A DNA stretch of 64,000 nt from Sipunculus nudus (lineage: Eukaryota > Annelida > Sipuncula > Golfingiida > Sipunculidae): the NCBI GenBank assembly GCA_026874595.1, contig CM049315.1, positions 77,224,401 to 77,288,400 of the forward strand, read 5' to 3'. Within the stretch, counting starts at the first letter, position 1. Each line of letters starts with the position of its first letter. Positions 35,982 through 48,249 of this stretch are shown here, piece after piece. Below the pieces are notes generated by a model. It worked only from the letters and a program-made list of their open reading frames with translations, was not told the DNA's origin and searched no databases. A program made the translations under genes and the position numbers.

Positions 35982-38090
35982 CCAAAACAAACAAAGAGCA
36001 TTTTTTTGCAGCTTCTGCAGTATAAGGAGATGTTTCAAATCAGATTTATTAATCTGTTTTAAGAACGAATACACTATATTTTTATTGAAATGCTGAAGAA
36101 TGAGAAACAATATTATAGGGCCTGAATTTAGTTCAAGTTGGCTCGATTCATAAGCTTCCAATTTTCCTGCCGTTTTAGAAAACATCATACAATCATCATA
36201 TGAAGAATAGTGATTCAGCATGGAAAATGCTTCGTGTTTTTATCGGCAAAAATTACTCGACAATTAATTAAAATCAACAAAAGACTTCCGTAGTGTTAAA
36301 GTAAAGTAATGACTAGAATGTATTGTTCGTCTTTATGTTTTTATAAAGCCAATTACCTATCTTAAGAAAAGGTTACATATACACAGTTTATTTTAATGGT
36401 TTCTCCTCTCTTTATATACGTGAACTATTGAGTCAAATTAACCTGGTGCTCACGATAATGATCAAGATCACAAACACGTAGGAATCGTGATTACTACAAT
36501 CAAGTCATTTAATGGATTTTCTTCCTTCCCTTGGTACCCCTTTTCGTATCAATACACAGATAGATTTTTGTTAACAAATATCAAGACGTGATTATCAACA
36601 TTATAATTATCATCACTACCATCTTCATCATCATCGTAATCATCTTCTTTAAAAAATCAACTGCTATTTGTGAACGAAGCCCCCCCCCCCCCCCAGGGGT
36701 ACATATTCATGTTTGTTTTTTCACAATTCATTTATTTTGCATATGTTTGGATTTCTCGGACTGGTCAGCAGTAAATTACCGCCAGTAAGTATTTCTATAC
36801 CTCGAGTTCTGAATAGAAACGTTTTTAAAGCTTTATCCATAAGGACTAAACCACTATTACAAACACAATAACACAGCAATCCTTCTGCTTTGCCAAACCT
36901 TATTCATTTCCGAATACGTCAGGCCTTTTTCTCAGACCGGTTTCTAGGTGATGTTAGCAGATTCAAAGACTAGATTGGCCCGGTAAACCAAAGCAAATGT
37001 ATAATTCTCATTAAACATCGGAAAAAGCACATCTTAGGCATTCCATGATTAATGTACTAAAAGAACTATTAACTTAATTGCATGGCCCGTACCAGTACTT
37101 TTGATTCGTTCCAGCTGTCTACAACCAAACGTACTTGTTTGTTTTCCTTGTTTGCCGTTAAATCTCTACATTATTTCTCCGTTTGTGAGGGTGTACTCAA
37201 CCAAAGCCGAGGGTTGGTTTGCGTCAGCGGATGACAACCAGTTCTGTGGAGGCTGGTAACTGTACCACCTGTGAAGATTATTTATTTTTTTTCTCCTGCA
37301 AGTGGGCACTCTTCTTTGAGTAATAAGATTTATCTGGGTGAGATGAGATCCAATTCATTCACGAAGTAGACATTTGCTCCATTATCAGAGTGTTGGTTGC
37401 ATCTATTTGGCCAAAGTATCACAGAGAAAGGGTTTAAATATACCATCGCAGGGATCATCAAAGGTTTACCGACACCCGTGACTTGCCTTTTTGTGAGATG
37501 AAATATTTAAATTCCCATAGAGAATATAAAATGTAAGAGTTTCACGGTGGTGTGGTTACATGAAGAGAGAGGGCTACTCCCGAGGAGGAGATTTGAATTC
37601 GTTCCATCTGGGAATATCAATGCTGAAAGCTCCCTCGGCGCCGGTAGCGCTGTTAGAATTTGTCAATAAATCATCCAGACGCTGTAAAACAGGTCGCCAG
37701 ATCTAATAACGGCTTTTCATTTTGTCCATCAAGACCTATTTTCCATTGTTAGCCGGACATATCAAAAGGCTCTAGGTCTGATCGGAATATAAGGCGTACA
37801 ATAAAGTCACCGGCCGGCCAGAAAGGACACGGTTTCTTCTGAAAGGAAGTTATTTAGTGTTTCATCACAGTTGTCATAAGCATGAAGTTTCTCATTGTTA
37901 TATTCCCGCTGTTTCAATATATTAATAATTATTATGATTATAAATCTCTCTGTGTCCAGGATGTTTTGGTAATAGAGAAACAGATCGCCAGATATATAAT
38001 TCTATGTCCGTAGACTGTAACGGTAAGAGTAGTCTTTACACAGAAAAAAATTGAATAATGTAACCTTCGGCGATTTCGGAGTTACATATA
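35982..38090. other. Unique sequence, nothing recognised
   Basis: Contains a (CAT)-rich patch at 36600-36640 and a poly-C run at about 36680. 37540-37850 is GC-richer and looks non-repetitive, possibly regulatory. No gene seen. Confidence 0.45.
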
Positions 38091-38097
38091 TATATAT

Positions 38098-38533
38098 TGT
38101 TACGGGGTGACATAAAAGCGGACCGAACTCTCTCGTTAGTGAAGCTTAATTGCTTTTCTAGCGAAGCGATTGATACGCCGGACTTGTGCGCCACCAAAAT
38201 GGGTTCGAATCTGGGATCGGCCCAATGTTTTCCCCTGAGCAATTTGTCTTCGTAATAAAAAGGGGGCTCGTCCAACGTGACGGTAAAGTTTGTAGCCAAG
38301 GGAATAAGCTCACCAAAGTGTGGCTCCTGGGATAATTAGTCTTGTTCTGATAGCAGAGCGCCCTTAAGAAGGGGTGTGTTACGGGGTGACATAAAAGCGG
38401 ACCGAACTGTCTCGCTAGTGAAACTTGCTTTTCTAACAAAGCGGTTGGGACGCCGGACATGTGCGCCACCGACATGGGTTCGAATCCCGTTTCAGCCCAG
38501 TATTTTTCCCTGAAAATTTTTCTCTTCGTAACA
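38098..38533 (+). mobile_element. TRIM-like miniature LTR element, copy 3 (LTR-int-LTR)
   Basis: Two direct LTRs: 38098-38257 (160 bp) and 38377-38533 (157 bp). They begin TGTTACGGGGTGACATAAAA and end CTTCGTAAYA. Flanks ATAT and ATAC fit a 4-bp target duplication with one change. Each LTR holds a tRNA-like pair: A box TAGCGAAGCGATTG at 38159 with B box GGGTTCGAATC at 38201, and AACAAAGCGGTTGG at about 38435 with GGGTTCGAATCCC at 38477. The internal region 38258-38376 starts AAA, then GGGGGCTCGTCC (tRNA-Pro primer-binding site; first T mutated to A), and ends AAGAAGGGGTG (polypurine tract). The internal 119 bp encode nothing, so movement would need enzymes from another element. Confidence 0.85.
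38261..38278 (+). promoter_or_regulatory. Primer-binding site, tRNA-Pro type
   Basis: AGGGGGCTCGTCC lies 3 nt after the 5' LTR. The better-preserved sister copies read TGGGGGCTCGTCCG, complementary to the 3' end of tRNA-Pro including CCA, as in murine gammaretroviruses. The next four bases differ from the tRNA. Confidence 0.65.
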
Positions 38534-38789
38534 ATACATATATTTTAACGTATTGGAGATCGTTTGGTTAATAGAAGATGAAATACTGACGTATGAAATG
38601 CGCCTTTTCATGCAGGCTGATATTTTCTCAATGCAGTAATTCCCAAATATCAGCTTCTCTGTGACATAAACGGTATGGAAATGTTAAAACTAAACTGATC
38701 TTTGGGTTGTGTTGACTAGAATAAAGTGGTAGGTTTCATTAATGTGTTAATATATTATGTTCACAACGCAATTTCCAATGAAGCCGGAT

Positions 38790-38799
38790 TATATTATAT

Positions 38800-38850
<51 letters not shown>
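38790..38850. repeat. (TA)n microsatellite
   Basis: ATT-rich lead-in, then pure TA. Confidence 0.9.
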
Positions 38851-38852
<2 letters not shown>

Positions 38853-39729
38853 TGTGTGTGTTTAAAAAACTGCCATATCTTTGGAAAAATACTTGTTGGT
38901 CCTTATATCTGTCTCATTTTGAAAAGCATGGAACTAAGTCTTGACAAAGAAAAATCTGTAATAGAGCCACAGTCGTTCTTTCTGCTCCCGTTTTTTCACA
39001 CCACTGTAAAGTTACAGCCAGGTATAGTTTAAAACGTTAAAATCCCTTGCTTTTTTAAAGTTAACATTTAACTGACACTTGGGTTTTTATTTTCTGAACG
39101 GTATAAGTTGCTAAGGTGGTATAGTTGTCCTGTCCCAGGGCAATATAACTGGTGAGAACGAGCTATTCAAGTTGATAATTTCCATGTTTAATATGTCACA
39201 GGTTAGCTCTTCTCATACAAAAGCTGCATTGTAAAGTTTATATCTCAATTTAAACGTGATCCAGGGCCTGTCCTCTTCGTGATTACTGGGACCCAGAGGT
39301 AGATTTTCGTGTTAATAATGTACACGACGTATGGTACAAATGAAGCTGAAACATATCACACGCGGATGACGGATGAACACTGGTAGCTTGTTGCGAGGCT
39401 GACGCAATGCATATACTGGGAAGTTAGAGACAGCGATACCTAGCCCACATCCCGCAGAATATGACAAAGAGAGAATTTATTGGTGGCTGGAGGTGTAGGG
39501 ATAGCGAAATAATGGGTCCTCGCATGGTGATTGACTGGACGGGGCACGACCCCCGTGACATCTAGCTGTGTCATCACTCATATTGACACCAACTGGTTTG
39601 GGGGATTTGTTTCTTTTATTGACAGCCGTCAGCCTGCTTTCTCCTTCTATAAGAACGCATACCTATTATCCACGTGTTTATTATTCTTATATTTTATTAA
39701 CATATTATTTATAATTGCTATTATATGAT
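38851..39729. other. Unique sequence, nothing recognised
   Basis: No supported feature. Confidence 0.5.
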
Positions 39730-39743
39730 GTTTATTATTATTA

Positions 39744-39814
<71 letters not shown>
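39730..39814. repeat. (TTA)n microsatellite
   Basis: Nearly pure TTA for about 85 bp. Confidence 0.95.
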
Positions 39815-40438
39815 CGCAGCTGATTAAAGGTCATCTGAGTCGTAGCGATGTTCACTTTGTCTGTCGTATACCTTCTAAACCATCCATCTGTCCGGCCTAA
39901 CGTCAGAAGGGCAACGGAAATAACTATAAGAATAAGTCAATTCAAATTTGCTGAAAGGTCTTTATAGGATTATGTCACTTTAACCATTATTCGCGTGCTT
40001 ATTCTGCATAATGGCGTGCTAATTTTGCAAAAAGAATGTTAACAAAGGAAAATTTCTCTATTCTCTGTTTGTAAAATTTGCGTGTAATTTGACAGTGACA
40101 GATTTCGACTATTTATTTTTCTACTAGTAGGGCACAAATCGTATGGCATCCAGGAAGTTATTTGACATGCTGACATGCCCTGGCGTGTCCTCTACAGATA
40201 CTCAAAAACGGTGACGGTGACCAACATTCTCTGAGTTGCATGACGAAAGCTCATGCTTCAGCACCAAATCGATATTATATTGCAGGGGTTTTGTAAATTC
40301 CATTGTATATTTTTATCTAGTGACTTTTTAAGGTTCTGGTTCATTAATAAGCAGATTATAAAATTTATCACGCACGGATCTGTTATTCAGTTTTTGGAAG
40401 TGATACTACTGATAGGAGAATTCTCAGCTTTTGGCGTC

Positions 40439-40850
40439 AATGAGTAGTACTTCGTCCGTGATACTCAGGCGAAGTGTCTCCGAGTAGTCCTTCGTCGGTG
40501 ATGCTCAGATTACGCACCCACGAAAAGTACTTTGTTTCAGGCTGATACTCCCGAGGCCAGGTGTCTAGGAGAGTAGTTCTCCGTCTGCCATACTTTGGCG
40601 AGGTATCTACGAGTAGTTCTGTGTCTGCGATTCTCAGGCGAGGTATCTACGAGTAGTTATTCGCTGGTGATAATTGGGCAAGGTGTCTACGAGTAGTTCT
40701 TCGTTGGTGATACTTGATCAAGGTGTCTACGAGTAGTTCTTCGTTGGTGATAATTGGGCGAGGTGTCTACGAGTAGTTATTCGTTAGTGATACTTTGGCA
40801 AGGTGTCTGCGAGTAGAACTTCGTTTGTGATACTAAGGCAAAGTGTTGGT
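40439..40850. repeat. 40-bp minisatellite, about 10 copies
   Basis: Variants of GAGTAGTTCTTCGTTGGTGA followed by TACTTGGGCAAGGTGTCTAC. The central copies are most alike; the outer ones are decayed. Confidence 0.9.
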
Positions 40851-42365
40851 GAGAAACTCTCATTATAGACGAGATGTTGAAGAGCAGTAATATGAACCAC
40901 AGCATAGACTAAACATATTAACACAAACAAACAGTAATACTTGCATGCTGGCTGCTGGCTATATATCCCAATCAATACTTTACCGGGCGTAATTATTCTA
41001 AGTAAATTTAGTATGAGTATTTTGGTTCAGATATGCTAGTCTAATTACGGAGCCGCTAGTATCTGTTTTGATGTCTGTGAGGCGGTGTTTTATACTACTG
41101 CACACTCTACCCAATATACAGTCCCGGCTAGGTCAAGTCGTAAATGTTCCTCTCTTTATCTCCATTTTAAGTCAGTTAGTGGAGGTGGAAGTGCATACAA
41201 TCACCTAATGGTTCTTGAGAAGTATTAAAGGCAATAAGGGAGAGGACAAAGGCAAATGTAGCAGTGCGAAAACAGTATGTCTGAGGAGAAAGAAATAGGG
41301 GGAAAGCCGACTATAAAAGCCAGCTATGAGTTACCCAAATAGAAGGGAATATACAAGTGACACTTTTACGCCATCTTTATTGGTTTACGTTAAGAGTTCG
41401 GTGCCAACTACCCGTATATCCAACTTTTATAAGAAATGGTGATTGAGGACCGACAGTTAGTGCGTCTTCAATTATACCGGCGAGCCTGGAGTTAGTACGG
41501 AAACTGAGCCCGACATAACCCCGGTACAGGAAAAAGTGGAGGATAAACAGAGAAAAGGAAAACAAAGGAAAACAAAGAAAAACGATAAAGAGACTCCAGG
41601 GATACATACAAAAGCGTAGTATTACCAGACCATCGTTGCACAAGTTGACCGATCTGGCCACGTCTGGCTACATCGGCTTGCCCTGTACAGTCAATCGATA
41701 CCAACTTGGCTTGCGTACAAAGCACCCTGCTTGAAAGAATCGGCAAGACCAGCGTTTGTGTCGGCACCGGACTTCAAAGACGGCAAATAATGCCTCGGAG
41801 ACGAAACATTCAAGCTACAGATAACCCGTCCACGCAACGAGGTCCACATATACTCTTTATACTCTCTAAGCACATACGGAACTACTTTGTATATCATGAT
41901 TTCTTTATCTTGAAGACCAATGAATTGCAGATATTTCTGCACCGGTTTTAGCTTTAAAAGCAATTCTGTGATTTCCCAAAAGATGCGACTGGTGCGAAAT
42001 TTCTTCTTCATGTTTTATCATAACTGGTCTTGTATCTTTACTTTTATCGCATGCTTGCGTACAAAATTGATTCTCAGTTATTTTTTACCACGCAGAGTTG
42101 AAATTTAGAAGGAAGTCTCCCTGTGTATGAGATGAACGAAAACGTGACGTCACTGTACCAGGGTCAATACTGTACTGACGAAGGCTGTGTTCCCCTATTT
42201 AAGGTCTCATAATCAAAACCCTACTCTAGACCGAAAACGGCAGTTTTGTGTCCGATTATGAACTCTAAAATATTTGCAAAACAACTGCACCCATTTAAAC
42301 GAAACTTATTGGAATTGTGAACAAGGACAAAAGGAGACTCCATTAATGTTAGTGTGGAACTGGCA
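40851..42365. other. Unique sequence; one unassigned open frame
   Basis: A plus-strand frame of about 65 codons without ATG (roughly 41525-41731) begins with a basic Lys/Arg stretch. It is not recognised and may be chance. Other frames overlap it on the minus strand. Confidence 0.3.
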
Positions 42366-42368
42366 TTA

Positions 42369-42674
42369 GGCCAAAAAAAAAAAAGGTATGGTTCTCAGGC
42401 ATTTTTTTTTCAGAAATCTATTCGGGCGGGCGGTTTTTTTATTTTAATTTTTTTATATGTTTCGATAAAAATGTCAAATGATAAGGGAAATGCATGATAA
42501 TAATAGATTTATTTTGCTAAACAAGTAATAGCACTAAATAACAAAGGAAATTGTATGAATTTATCTTGATAAATGGTAAGTTTCTATTGAAAATCAAAAT
42601 AAAATTTTTTGATGCGAGGGTTTAAAATTGATGCGGGTGGTGCCTGAGAACCATACCTTTTATTTTTTTTTGCC
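42369..42674. mobile_element. Harbinger-like MITE
   Basis: Terminal inverted repeats of about 32 bp: left starts GGCC, then an A-run, then GGTATGGTTCTCAGGCA; right end is the reverse complement TGCCTGAGAACCATACC, a T-rich run and GCC. Length 306 bp. TTA flanks both ends (42366-42368, 42675-42677), matching the 3-bp TWA target duplication of PIF/Harbinger elements. Non-coding. Confidence 0.75.
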
Positions 42675-42699
42675 TTATTTTTTTTATTTTATTTGTGTA

Positions 42700-42926
42700 A
42701 ATGGATTGTATTACTACTTCTATTGTTTAATACTAGGCATGCACTATTCAATGCTCGGGGATGGAGTTCGGTAGTCTGCAGGGGGTGAAAGAAACTGGAG
42801 AATCAAGAGAAAACCATCGACCTTGGACAGGCTACAAAAACCCTCTCTCATGGCCGCACCTGGGATCGAACCCGTGCCGCCAGCGGAGAGAGCCGAGCGT
42901 TTTACCACACGACTGCTCAGGCCCCC
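42700..42926 (-). mobile_element. tRNA-derived SINE, family S, copy 1
   Basis: On the minus strand the head holds GTGTGGTAAAACGCTCGGC and GGGTTCGATCCC (B box). The shared body includes CTCTCCGCTGGC and TTCTCCAGTTTCTTTCACC. The tail ends ACAATCCAT. Three more copies: 45092, 47657 and 57213. Confidence 0.75.
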
Positions 42927-43035
42927 TTAGGCATTAAAAAATCATGAAGTCCGGCCCGCTCTGCATATCCCAGATTTGGGATATATCCCCATATATATAT
43001 AGTAGAATTGTTTTTTGGCCCGCACCGTAAAATTA

Positions 43036-43200
43036 TGAAAAGTCAACCCGCGGGTGCCTCGGCGCAGGGCGGTCTGCGGGCCCCGCAGCCCGGGGAACGG
43101 GTTCTAGCCGGCATAGGGCTCTATTAGCCACGGGTCCAGTAGGATATAGTTGTGCTGGCGGAGGTATGCGCTCTCGTGACTCTCATTCTAGTTCTAATGC
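43036..43200 (+). mobile_element. GC-rich stretch ending in a Helitron-like terminal motif
   Basis: GGCGGAGGTATGCGCTCTCG at about 43157, then CATTCTAGTT, resembles the 3' ends of many Helitron-type repeats (GC-rich stem region, then CTAG|T). A frame open from about 43036 to TGA near 43291 (about 84 codons, internal ATG at about 43166) overlaps it and is probably not a gene. Confidence 0.35.
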
Positions 43201-43299
43201 TACTTGCTACATGAAGCAACTGAGCAACATGGACAGCAGTGACACGGCCGAGAAAGCAATCAGTATGTGGTCGTACCAACCGGGCCCCTTATGACTACT

Positions 43300-45090
43300 T
43301 GAGACTTTTACGCCGACACGTTTAGACTCCCCAGTGAGTGGCATATCCGGGACACCGAAAACACGTCTGATCCTCAGTGTGCAGGCTTCTGCATAGCTGT
43401 TTCTTCGTGGACTACAAGAATAATAACAAGAGAAGCATTAAGACTAGGCGGTGCGGGCGTATGTCCATTTGGACATCTTTGACTTTTCAGTTGCAGCTGA
43501 ACAAAAAGAGCACCGCCATGTCTCTCCCGGGTCTAAATACCTATAAAAGATGCCCTTAAAGCTGTTTTCACTTCGATTTCAAGAAAATGGAACGGCCACA
43601 CTGGACAGCAAGTGAGCTATCCTAACCGCTGTCGTCTGTATGACAGTGAAACCTGGAAACAGAAGATGCCGTGAAGAGCAATTTAAAGGCCTCTTCTGCA
43701 GCTCCGAAGCTAATCAGACAGCGTGATACGGGGTTCCTCTAATGACAGCCGGCATGGCACCCCTAGGTCTTTATTCTCATAACAGCTTAAGTATTCTTCA
43801 GACCAGTCTGAAGTTAGGTAAATACTTCCAAGAAACCCCGCATCGTCCTGTCAGCTTTGGCAGAAAACAGACATATTGTCCAAGGTTATTTTACTTGTCG
43901 TGATGCCAGCTACACAGCTTTCAAATTGTTGTCAAAGTGATTTTTTTTACCTTAGAAAATCTTAAGAAAGATGAAATCCTTAAGAAAATAAAGCAAAGCT
44001 ATGTTGGCTGCAAGAATACGTTCTAACGACAATGAAACATGCCACAGACAATGAGTAGCGTGTCCAATGAGTTAAAGTTTTTGCAATAATATCAGTATAT
44101 AGACAGAGCATGAATTTTCTTAACTGATTTGTACAAAATATATTGGTCACGCTCTGAAATTTTAGTGTCTCTGATTCAGCAAAAGGTCGCAGTAATTTTA
44201 AGCCCACCATCAGAAGTAATCAGCTATTTTAGGTACACTTTTATAACTGTGATTGTGGTTTGGTACGTTTAACCTTTCACTTCCCTATAGGAACCATTTT
44301 AAGACGAGTTTTGCTGACGCTAAGGTTAATTACATGAATGTCAGTGCAAAAGTTTTTTTTTTATTTTATTTTATACTTTTTATAAACGTCGGCCTTAAAT
44401 AGAAGACGTCCTTAATTACACGCCGGGTCAAAGCAGGGTCTGAAAAAAAAAACGCTCGGGCGTCTGATCAAGGAAATACGGTAGTCCGAATTAACTTATG
44501 AAATTAAAGCCATACCTTGCAAAATATTTAAGCAAAGTAATGAAAAATAATCAATATATGAGTAACTTTCTATTTTTGAAATAATATTCATCTTATTTAT
44601 GAAGGTCAAGGTCACTGTTCACATGCTCAAACAACTACCCTTTAAAGATCATGATTCGCCGTTTAGTGTCATAAATATTCTAATAAAATTTAACTTTCAA
44701 AGTGAGGCTGCAAACCCATGACAGAAACCATGTCAACTGGCCACAAGTTTAAGAAGAATCAAATATAATTTTTTTTGTTATGAAGATTAATACCTCATGT
44801 TAGGCCTCTGGTCGCACGGCAGTTACATGTAGAGACATAGTGTGTACTAATATTTAAGTTAAAAAAGATAATCTCCAAATACCCATGGGCACCATTGATG
44901 GAACAGGTTATACGTGTACATTCCACATAACTAGTGTACATTTTGACGCTTCACGATAAAATCCTTTCCCTCAAATCACCGGGGTTTCTAATTACATCAG
45001 TGGGCGCCGGTAAAAAGGTAGTACCTAGGAAAATGTAGTCCATCCAATTAAGTGTGGAATAATAAACGTTTCAATCCAAATAACAATAAC
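43300..45090. other. Unique sequence, nothing recognised
   Basis: Contains T- and A-runs near 44355 and 44445; no gene. Confidence 0.45.
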
Positions 45091-45091
45091 A

Positions 45092-45322
45092 TGGGGCCTG
45101 GACAGTCGAGGAGTTAAACGCTCGGCTCTCTCCGCTGGTGACCCGGGTTCGATCCCCGGTATGGCTATGAGAGTGGGTTGTAACTGCCCGTCAAAGGCCG
45201 GTGGTTTTCTCTGGGTTCTCCGGTTTCCTCCACCCCTACAGACTGTCGACCGCCATCATCCGAGCCATGGAGATGCCTTGATTAGTTATAATCACTATTT
45301 GTACAATCCATCTAAAAATAAA
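45092..45322 (+). mobile_element. tRNA-derived SINE, family S, copy 2
   Basis: Best-preserved copy. Head GGGGCCTGGACAGTCGAGGA, then CGGGTTCGATCCCCGG (B box with T-stem). Body GGTTCTCCGGTTTCCTCCAC. Tail TACAATCCATCTAAAAATAA. An open frame over it is a by-product. Confidence 0.8.
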
Positions 45323-46560
45323 TGTTTATATGAACATGAATGTTTTAAGTGAAATACTTATGGAAATAAGCAATATTTGGTGGAAAATTTCATTTGCAAA
45401 TTAATTTAAAACAAAATTGCTATAAAAACTTTATATTTTGAAGTTTGACGGTTGAGACAAAATGTCTCCAACCGGAAGAAGTTTATTTCGAGTTTAAACA
45501 ACCTCCAGCGCTAGTATCTCTATCTCTAGAGTTACGTCTAGTAGGCAAGACCTGAGGCTGTGAAACAGAGACAGAAAACACGGTTATATCTCATATACAC
45601 TGAACTTAAGATATTTATTCAATGCAATTTGGAAGTTTAGAATCAATCACATAGTGACGCAAACCGTCTTGCGCCCTGTTTTGGGCTTTCTCCTGGAAAG
45701 AGGAGTCGTAAAGGACACCTGCTGAGCCGGATACCTGGGATCCGAGACCAGAGTGGGGGGTTAGTTGGTAATCGTAATTTTAATTCTGAGTTTTACTGTA
45801 ACGGACTTCCGTTTCTCTTGAGCAGCCGTGCAGCATCCTAAATACATCACTATGAAACTTGAGGTCTATACTCAACGAACGATCAATGGAGGTTTCCCGT
45901 GTGGAACGATAATAGGAACTTGGATATATGCACCGTGATAATCTGTCACATGTGACTGTTACGCTCACGAAAGGTCATTTTTTGTAAATCAGCCTTTTTC
46001 GACAACTTTTTTTCGTCAATGCTTTTGCTTTCCAGGGGCCTAAGGAAGCCCTAACAAACTAAATATGGCCCAGATATCGATATAGATATAAACTACCTAG
46101 GGAGACGTAAATACCAATTTCACTTTTGAAAAAAAAGGCCTTGCCACATAGCGCTCCCGATACAACATTCATTCCTCTATCAGTAACTCGGGCCCGATCC
46201 TTCTTATTTTGCCTTTTATGACAACTGTTTTGTTAAAAGATGAAACTTGTTGTTATTCCATTTGTCGTATGATTCTTTTGCAGTCACAATAAGCGTACCA
46301 GATAAACATTAGTGTTTTCTATTTTGCTGTAGACGCAAACATTCATTTAATATTAGGTTTCACCTGTGTGAGTTTATCTATGATGTACATGCAGAGGTAA
46401 CAAATAAAGAAATATAGCTCCCAATGTAGTCACACCACCAAAGGGGCGGATTTTCCAGGTTCTTTTAAACTGGGGGACCAAACTGGCTGAAGTTTGCACA
46501 TTCACACAAATGAAGAGAAAGACGTGTGTTACAAAAATAAAACATATATAATCATGAAAA
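45323..46560. other. Unique sequence, nothing recognised
   Basis: No supported feature. Confidence 0.5.
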
Positions 46561-46567
46561 AACTTAC

Positions 46568-46643
46568 ACTCCTCTGGAGGGGCGTTCCACATTCCAGACA
46601 CAGAGTCCGTATTATACAATAGCAATACCACAGAGTCCACCAA
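46568..46643 (-). other. Candidate internal coding exon (76 bp)
   Basis: The minus strand shows acceptor AATTTACAG, then an open frame reading LVDSVVLLLYNTDSVSG and MWNAPPEE, then the strong donor GTAAGTT. Both splice signals are good and the codons look ordinary. No homologue is recognised and no partner exon is identified. The region beyond it to 47107 is also stop-poor on both strands. Confidence 0.25.
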
Positions 46644-46678
46644 CTGTAAATTTACGAGAGCACGCCGGGTCCCTTTGG

Positions 46679-47107
46679 TTGATGATCACGTGGCCGTCAC
46701 GCACGATCAGGTTTCATGGATTCACTATAATACACACGCAACAGGCGCCCGATCCAGGTCAATTGAGTCACCACAGTACACGCGTTAAGATGTCCCTCGC
46801 CGTACAGATAACCCCTGGCCTGACAGGGTTTAAACGACACTTTGCAGAAGCACAGGCAGCCCATGACTGTCGGCGGAATCTGTACCCAGAGTTGTCTCAG
46901 CATAACAATATTTGGTACCCCACACGTTTAGCGTATAAACTTGTCCCGGTCTGCCGGATCACCACAGTAAAACCACATCGACGGATTACCAGTCCGTCAG
47001 TAATAACGATATCCATGCACTCTGAAGTCCGTTACAGAGAGATCTCCATGGTCGATTCCACTCTCAAGTCCGGTAGAGAGTTCCCCGCGCAAGCCCTCAG
47101 ACATTGA
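46679..47107 (+). CDS. Hypothetical open frame, doubtful
   Basis: ATG to stop, about 142 codons; one of the longest non-repeat ATG-initiated frames in the window. The translation has no signal peptide, membrane segment or motif that I recognise. It sits opposite the candidate minus-strand transcript (46568-46643 and upstream) and contains TCACGTGGCC near the start. In a genome with introns, a lone frame of this size is weak evidence; chance or a regulatory GC-rich island are equally likely. Confidence 0.12.
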   Translation: MMITWPSRTIRFHGFTIIHTQQAPDPGQLSHHSTRVKMSLAVQITPGLTGFKRHFAEAQAAHDCRRNLYPELSQHNNIWYPTRLAYKLVPVCRITTVKPHRRITSPSVITISMHSEVRYREISMVDSTLKSGREFPAQALRH

Positions 47108-47109
47108 CC

Positions 47110-47655
47110 TGCTAGGCACAAATATATAGCCTTTCAGCTTAACATTGTTTCTCACGGTCTACACAGTACGAAACTGCTTTAGCCTAATCCCAAAACATGA
47201 CACTTGGGTTCCCTACACCTACGTTAACATCCATCTGTTACTATTAATATTGATAAAATAAATAAGTCACAGCCCCCTGGTGAAAAGGTTTACCCAGTGA
47301 AATCATTAAAAGATTATAACAAAGCCAAATACGTGGTGAAGCCTTAAACTACCAGCACCTGCTGACAGTGCGCCGCTAAAGATAACAGGAAATGACGGAA
47401 TAAACACTCTTTAAACGACGTCGCCAAAATGAGAAACACTTACTTGTCTTAACAAGTTTTAAAAAGAGGCCCCACTACCGCGTTAAGAATTAGGCTACAC
47501 CAAAAAACGGAATCGTCTTTCCGATTATTTACGTTTTGTCAGTAAGGACTACATTTCCGGTATTAATGGGGCTAATTGATGCTAATAATTGAGCCCCTTC
47601 GAAAATAATTCAGTGTATTAAAATGCTAAATTTTCATTAATACAGGTATCATATA
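47110..47655. other. Unique sequence, nothing recognised
   Basis: No supported feature. Confidence 0.5.
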
Positions 47656-47656
47656 A

Positions 47657-47852
47657 CATGGATTGTGTTCTTCTTTTAAACTGTATTTGGCTCGGATGGT
47701 GGCGTTCGTTAGTAGAAAAGTGTGGAGGAAACCGGATATAACGGAAAAAACCACCGACCTGGGACGGGTAATTTTAACCCATTCTCATAGCCACGCCGGG
47801 AAATGAACTCGGGTGGCTAGCGGAGAGGGCCGAGACTGTTATCATCCGACTT
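47657..47852 (-). mobile_element. tRNA-derived SINE, family S, copy 3
   Basis: Decayed copy: body GGTTTCCTCCAC on the minus strand, CTCTCCGCTAGCC, and a mutated B box (GAGTTCATTTCCC). Confidence 0.65.
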
Positions 47853-48249
47853 TCCATTTCAAGAATTAGCACACACCTCTTCATCCTTCATTGAAGCTTG
47901 CAAAATTATGATTCTCGAACGTTGATTAAAATAAATTGCTTCCGCTTTTGTTGCCATATTCTGTTAAATAGTTCATTTTTGATGTGGGCTTATAGAGTTT
48001 CAAAACGAAGTCTCATTGGTCAAATGTCTATAGAATTGCTGCAGTCCCACAGACACGGCGGCTAGTTTGTTACACTCAAGAAAGCTTAAGTTTTATATCT
48101 CGGAGCAAAGCCCGATGGCACGTCATATTAAAAACGAAGTGGTATGTCATTGATCTTTTTTTAAATCAAGGCGATTAGAACTTTTTCAGTTAGCATCTGT
48201 ACTGCATGTAACGTTACTGTAATCGAGCCTAGTTGATTTTGTAAGATAA

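Noticed and set aside
41525-41731. Basic 65-codon open frame without ATG
   Set aside because: No splice acceptor pattern or family recognised; overlapping minus-strand frames of similar length suggest chance.
43036-43291. Stop-to-stop frame of about 84 codons with an internal ATG
   Set aside because: It overlaps a Helitron-like terminal motif and has no recognised homologue.
45092-45180. Possible functional tRNA gene
   Set aside because: It has a B box and part of an A box but no complete cloverleaf, and the same head with the same downstream body occurs at three other places, so it is a SINE.
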